NCBI GenBank assembly: GCA_964593925.1
Contig: CAZQKM010000056.1
Coordinates: forward strand, 1 to 6,860
DNA from: Oleidesulfovibrio sp964593925
GTDB lineage: Bacteria; Desulfobacterota; Desulfovibrionia; Desulfovibrionales; Desulfovibrionaceae
Reading direction: 5' to 3'
Length of the DNA: 6,860 nucleotides
Part shown: positions 5,565 to 6,860 of the stretch, in pieces
How positions within the stretch are numbered: position 1 is the stretch's first letter
How the letters are laid out: every line of letters starts with the position of its first letter
Made by a program: the position numbers and the translations under genes
Notes under the pieces: generated by a model
The model's input: the letters and a program-made list of their open reading frames with translations, nothing else
What the model was told of the DNA's origin: nothing
The model's database searches: none

Positions 5565-5832
5565 TAAATACGCAACACTTTATGCGCTCAAACCGTTGCG
5601 CGAACAGTTGCGGCTGACGGCGTTGTAACGCATTGGATTTACTACAAATCCTTTCTTTTTCACAAAAAAGAACAGTTGCGGCAAATTTGTGTTAACTTCA
5701 TCACAGATTTGACGCAAAAAGGACTTGCGAGCGGTTAACAAAGACAGTTTGCAAGTCAACCCTACCCGCCCGCGCTTTTATGGTCAACGTCCGGTTTCAG
5801 AAAAAGATCGGACACAGAAGAAGGAAACTACC
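5565..5832. promoter_or_regulatory. Divergent operator/promoter region of the phage module
   Basis: This 268-base gap between the repressor and the first early gene is dense in repeats. GAACAGTTGCGGC occurs exactly twice (5602-5614 and 5670-5682), with a related AACCGTTGCGC at 5591-5601 and an inverted CGCAAC at 5571-5576. GCGTT-GT-AACGC is a perfect dyad at 5620-5631. TTCTTTTT-CACA-AAAAAGAA is a perfect dyad at 5653-5672 and overlaps the second direct repeat. GTTAAC occurs at 5691 and 5734. GACTTGC (5722-5728) and GCAAGTC (5751-5757) form another inverted repeat. TTGACG at 5709 could be a -35 for the early operon, but I find no well-spaced -10. These are likely binding sites for the XRE repressor and the small helix-turn-helix protein encoded at 6545. 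Confidence 0.65.
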
Positions 5833-6072
5833 ATGATGAAGCGCCTTGCCTCCCTGCTTGAAGAACTCCAAACCCGCTACGATGCCTTTATGGACGAAAG
5901 CCTTTCGGAAGAGGAAAGCGACGCGCTCTACGCCCTGTATTGGGAAAAGGTGGAAGAATCCGCTTCTGTTGTTGAATCAATCTCTCTCGGCTCAATCGAC
6001 CACAAAACCGCAAAGAAGATGGTTCTTCACCGCCGCGCCGACATTCTTTCTTTGTTGGCGCGAGCGGCATAG
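5833..6072 (+). CDS. Small hypothetical phage early protein
   Basis: A 79-residue protein, acidic in its first half and basic near the end, predicted mostly helical (LASLLEELQTRYDAFMDESL, then an EEES cluster and a basic KKMVLHRRAD segment). I do not recognise the family. The start at the ATG 5833 is supported by AAGGA seven bases upstream; a second ATG follows at once. The open frame extends upstream to a possible GTG or TTG near 5725, but that part reads like non-coding leader with operator-like repeats. It is the first gene of the early operon, and the next gene starts 11 bases after its stop. No signal peptide or membrane segment. Confidence 0.65.
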   Translation: MMKRLASLLEELQTRYDAFMDESLSEEESDALYALYWEKVEESASVVESISLGSIDHKTAKKMVLHRRADILSLLARAA

Positions 6073-6083
6073 AGGCGCCCGTA

Positions 6084-6629
6084 ATGACAACTAAGCCCGT
6101 TCAACTTTCCCTTTTTGACACTGCAAACCAGCGTATTTTTGCTTCCGTGCGTTTCGTGTCGGAAATGAAGTCAGTTCTTCGGGCGATTGTCAAAGCAAGC
6201 GGCCTTTCGCGTGAACAGGTGGTGGACGCCATGAACGCGATTATCCGCACCTTGGACGGCAAAGGGCTTGCCAAAGGTAGCAAGCTGATCAGCCTTGCAA
6301 CTCTTGAAAAATGGTTGGCGGACGAAGAACGCGCCCAACTGCCTGATTTGTGGGGCTTGCACGTTTTGATGCTGGCGCTTGACGGCAATATCAATCCGCT
6401 TGAGGTGTGTCTCGGTTTTTACGGCTACGGAGTCATGGACGAATGCGCCAAAAAGAAAGTCGAGTTGATGGATTTGGAGCTTGAGCGAGAGCGCCACGAC
6501 AAGCGCCGCCGCAAACTGAAACAGGAACTAATGGAGAAGGAGCAATGGGCGTTGGCAAAGAGCGGAAACCCCGGAGAATACAAGAAGTGCTGGACACGTT
6601 CAGGCCGCGCAAATCCTACGCCGGTATAG
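6084..6629 (+). CDS. Phage regulatory protein, CII-like, with N-terminal sliding-clamp-binding motif
   Basis: A 181-residue protein. Residues 7-11 are QLSLF, an exact match to the QLxLF consensus by which proteins dock on the DNA polymerase beta sliding clamp, here within an apparently flexible N-terminus. Residues about 25-100 form a helix-turn-helix-like domain (SGLSREQVVDAMNAI, then SLATLEKWLADEE) similar to CII-type or other small phage regulators, in which the protein is compared with a LEKWL-type recognition helix. Residues about 118-153 are a highly charged helix (KKKVELMDLELERERHDKRR), probably a coiled coil. The start ATG has GAGG eight bases upstream. The final 27 residues (about 155-181) overlap the next gene by 85 bases and look less protein-like, so the native end may have been near residue 154. 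The function is probably lysogeny or replication control of the phage (inference). Confidence 0.7.
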   Translation: MTTKPVQLSLFDTANQRIFASVRFVSEMKSVLRAIVKASGLSREQVVDAMNAIIRTLDGKGLAKGSKLISLATLEKWLADEERAQLPDLWGLHVLMLALDGNINPLEVCLGFYGYGVMDECAKKKVELMDLELERERHDKRRRKLKQELMEKEQWALAKSGNPGEYKKCWTRSGRANPTPV

Positions 6630-6799
6630 CGCGTGAGCTTGGGGTTTCCCGTTCTCTTGCTACTCAAGTCGCACACGGAAAATCTAACAACCGCAATGTT
6701 CTTCGGCTCTTTTTGGCGCTTGGCGTCAAGGCCGCTGACTTGGACTTGCCCGAAGATATGCGGGCGGAAATTGAAAACGGAAAAAGGAAGGTGGCGTGA
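6545..6799 (+). CDS. Small helix-turn-helix DNA-binding protein (Ner/Cro or BcepMu gp16-like)
   Basis: An 84-residue protein with a clear helix-turn-helix at about 24-50 (SYAGIARELGVSRSLATQVA, then HGKSNN), followed by NVLRLFLALGVKAADLDL and a short charged tail. The pattern recalls small regulators of Mu-like phages (BcepMu gp16 family, or Ner/Cro function), which control the switch between lysogeny and transposition. The ATG at 6545 has AAGGAG only two bases upstream, a poor spacing; a GTG at codon 15 (6587), with GGAG ten bases before it, is an alternative start that would still include the whole helix-turn-helix. It overlaps the preceding gene by 85 bases, and its TGA shares a base with the ATG of the next reading frame. 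Confidence 0.75.
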   Translation: MGVGKERKPRRIQEVLDTFRPRKSYAGIARELGVSRSLATQVAHGKSNNRNVLRLFLALGVKAADLDLPEDMRAEIENGKRKVA

Positions 6800-6831
6800 T
6801 GCCTTTAGAGAGTGCCGTCAAATTACCTTAA
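6799..6831 (+). pseudogene. Truncated start of the next early gene (10-codon stub)
   Basis: The stop TGA of the preceding gene overlaps an ATG at 6799 (TGATG), the usual signature of translational coupling. The frame reads MPLESAVKLP and then stops at TAA 6829. In a Mu-like layout a larger gene such as the transposase would be expected about here. The stub therefore suggests that the operon is cut by a deletion or recombination near 6820, or that a frameshift occurs. It is too short to name. Confidence 0.35.
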
Positions 6832-6860
6832 CCACAATGCAATGCACCGAATTTGAATTG

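Noticed and set aside
5571..5757. Repeats considered as a CRISPR-like array
   Set aside because: Repeats are short, unevenly spaced and lie between divergent phage regulators; they fit operators, not a CRISPR array.

Overview
The two intact chromosomal genes suggest an anaerobic, probably sulfate-reducing bacterium of the Desulfovibrio group. One is a classical 191-residue rubrerythrin that matches the Desulfovibrio protein at nearly every iron ligand; the other is a stand-alone FMN-binding glutamate-synthase-like protein. The assignment rests on protein recognition alone, without a database search.

Layout: (1) A 50-base C run, then about 600 bases with no supportable gene. (2) A monocistronic minus-strand FMN-binding glutamate synthase-family gene (713-2356) with its own promoter and intrinsic terminator. 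(3) A minus-strand rubrerythrin gene (2854-3429), also with its own promoter and a terminator-like hairpin. (4) A tRNA locus on the plus strand: a near-consensus promoter, a relic of the 5' half of a tRNA, a complete tRNA-Thr(CGT) and an intrinsic terminator. (5) Immediately downstream, what looks like the scar of a tRNA-targeted prophage: a 15-bp perfect inverted repeat, a 37-codon reading frame resembling the N-terminus of a tyrosine recombinase, and minus-strand remnants of phage late genes (a DUF2590-like protein and the tail of the gene before it). (6) From about 4900 to 6830, the regulatory end of a second phage element. It has an XRE-type repressor on the minus strand interrupted by an in-frame TAG, a repeat-rich divergent operator region, and a tightly packed plus-strand early operon of three small genes. 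The operon encodes a hypothetical protein, a CII-like regulator carrying a consensus sliding-clamp-binding peptide, and a small helix-turn-helix protein. It breaks off in a 10-codon stub that is translationally coupled to the gene before it.

The housekeeping half is ordinary: oxidative-stress defence, nitrogen or amino-acid metabolism, and a tRNA. The right half reads as phage remnants accumulated downstream of a tRNA, with one regulatory module still mostly readable. The items most worth a second look are the amber codon in the repressor, the QLSLF peptide on a phage regulator, the array of 9-bp repeats with 11-bp spacing beside the repressor, and the half-tRNA under a strong promoter. I see no CRISPR array, no complete insertion sequence and no rRNA.
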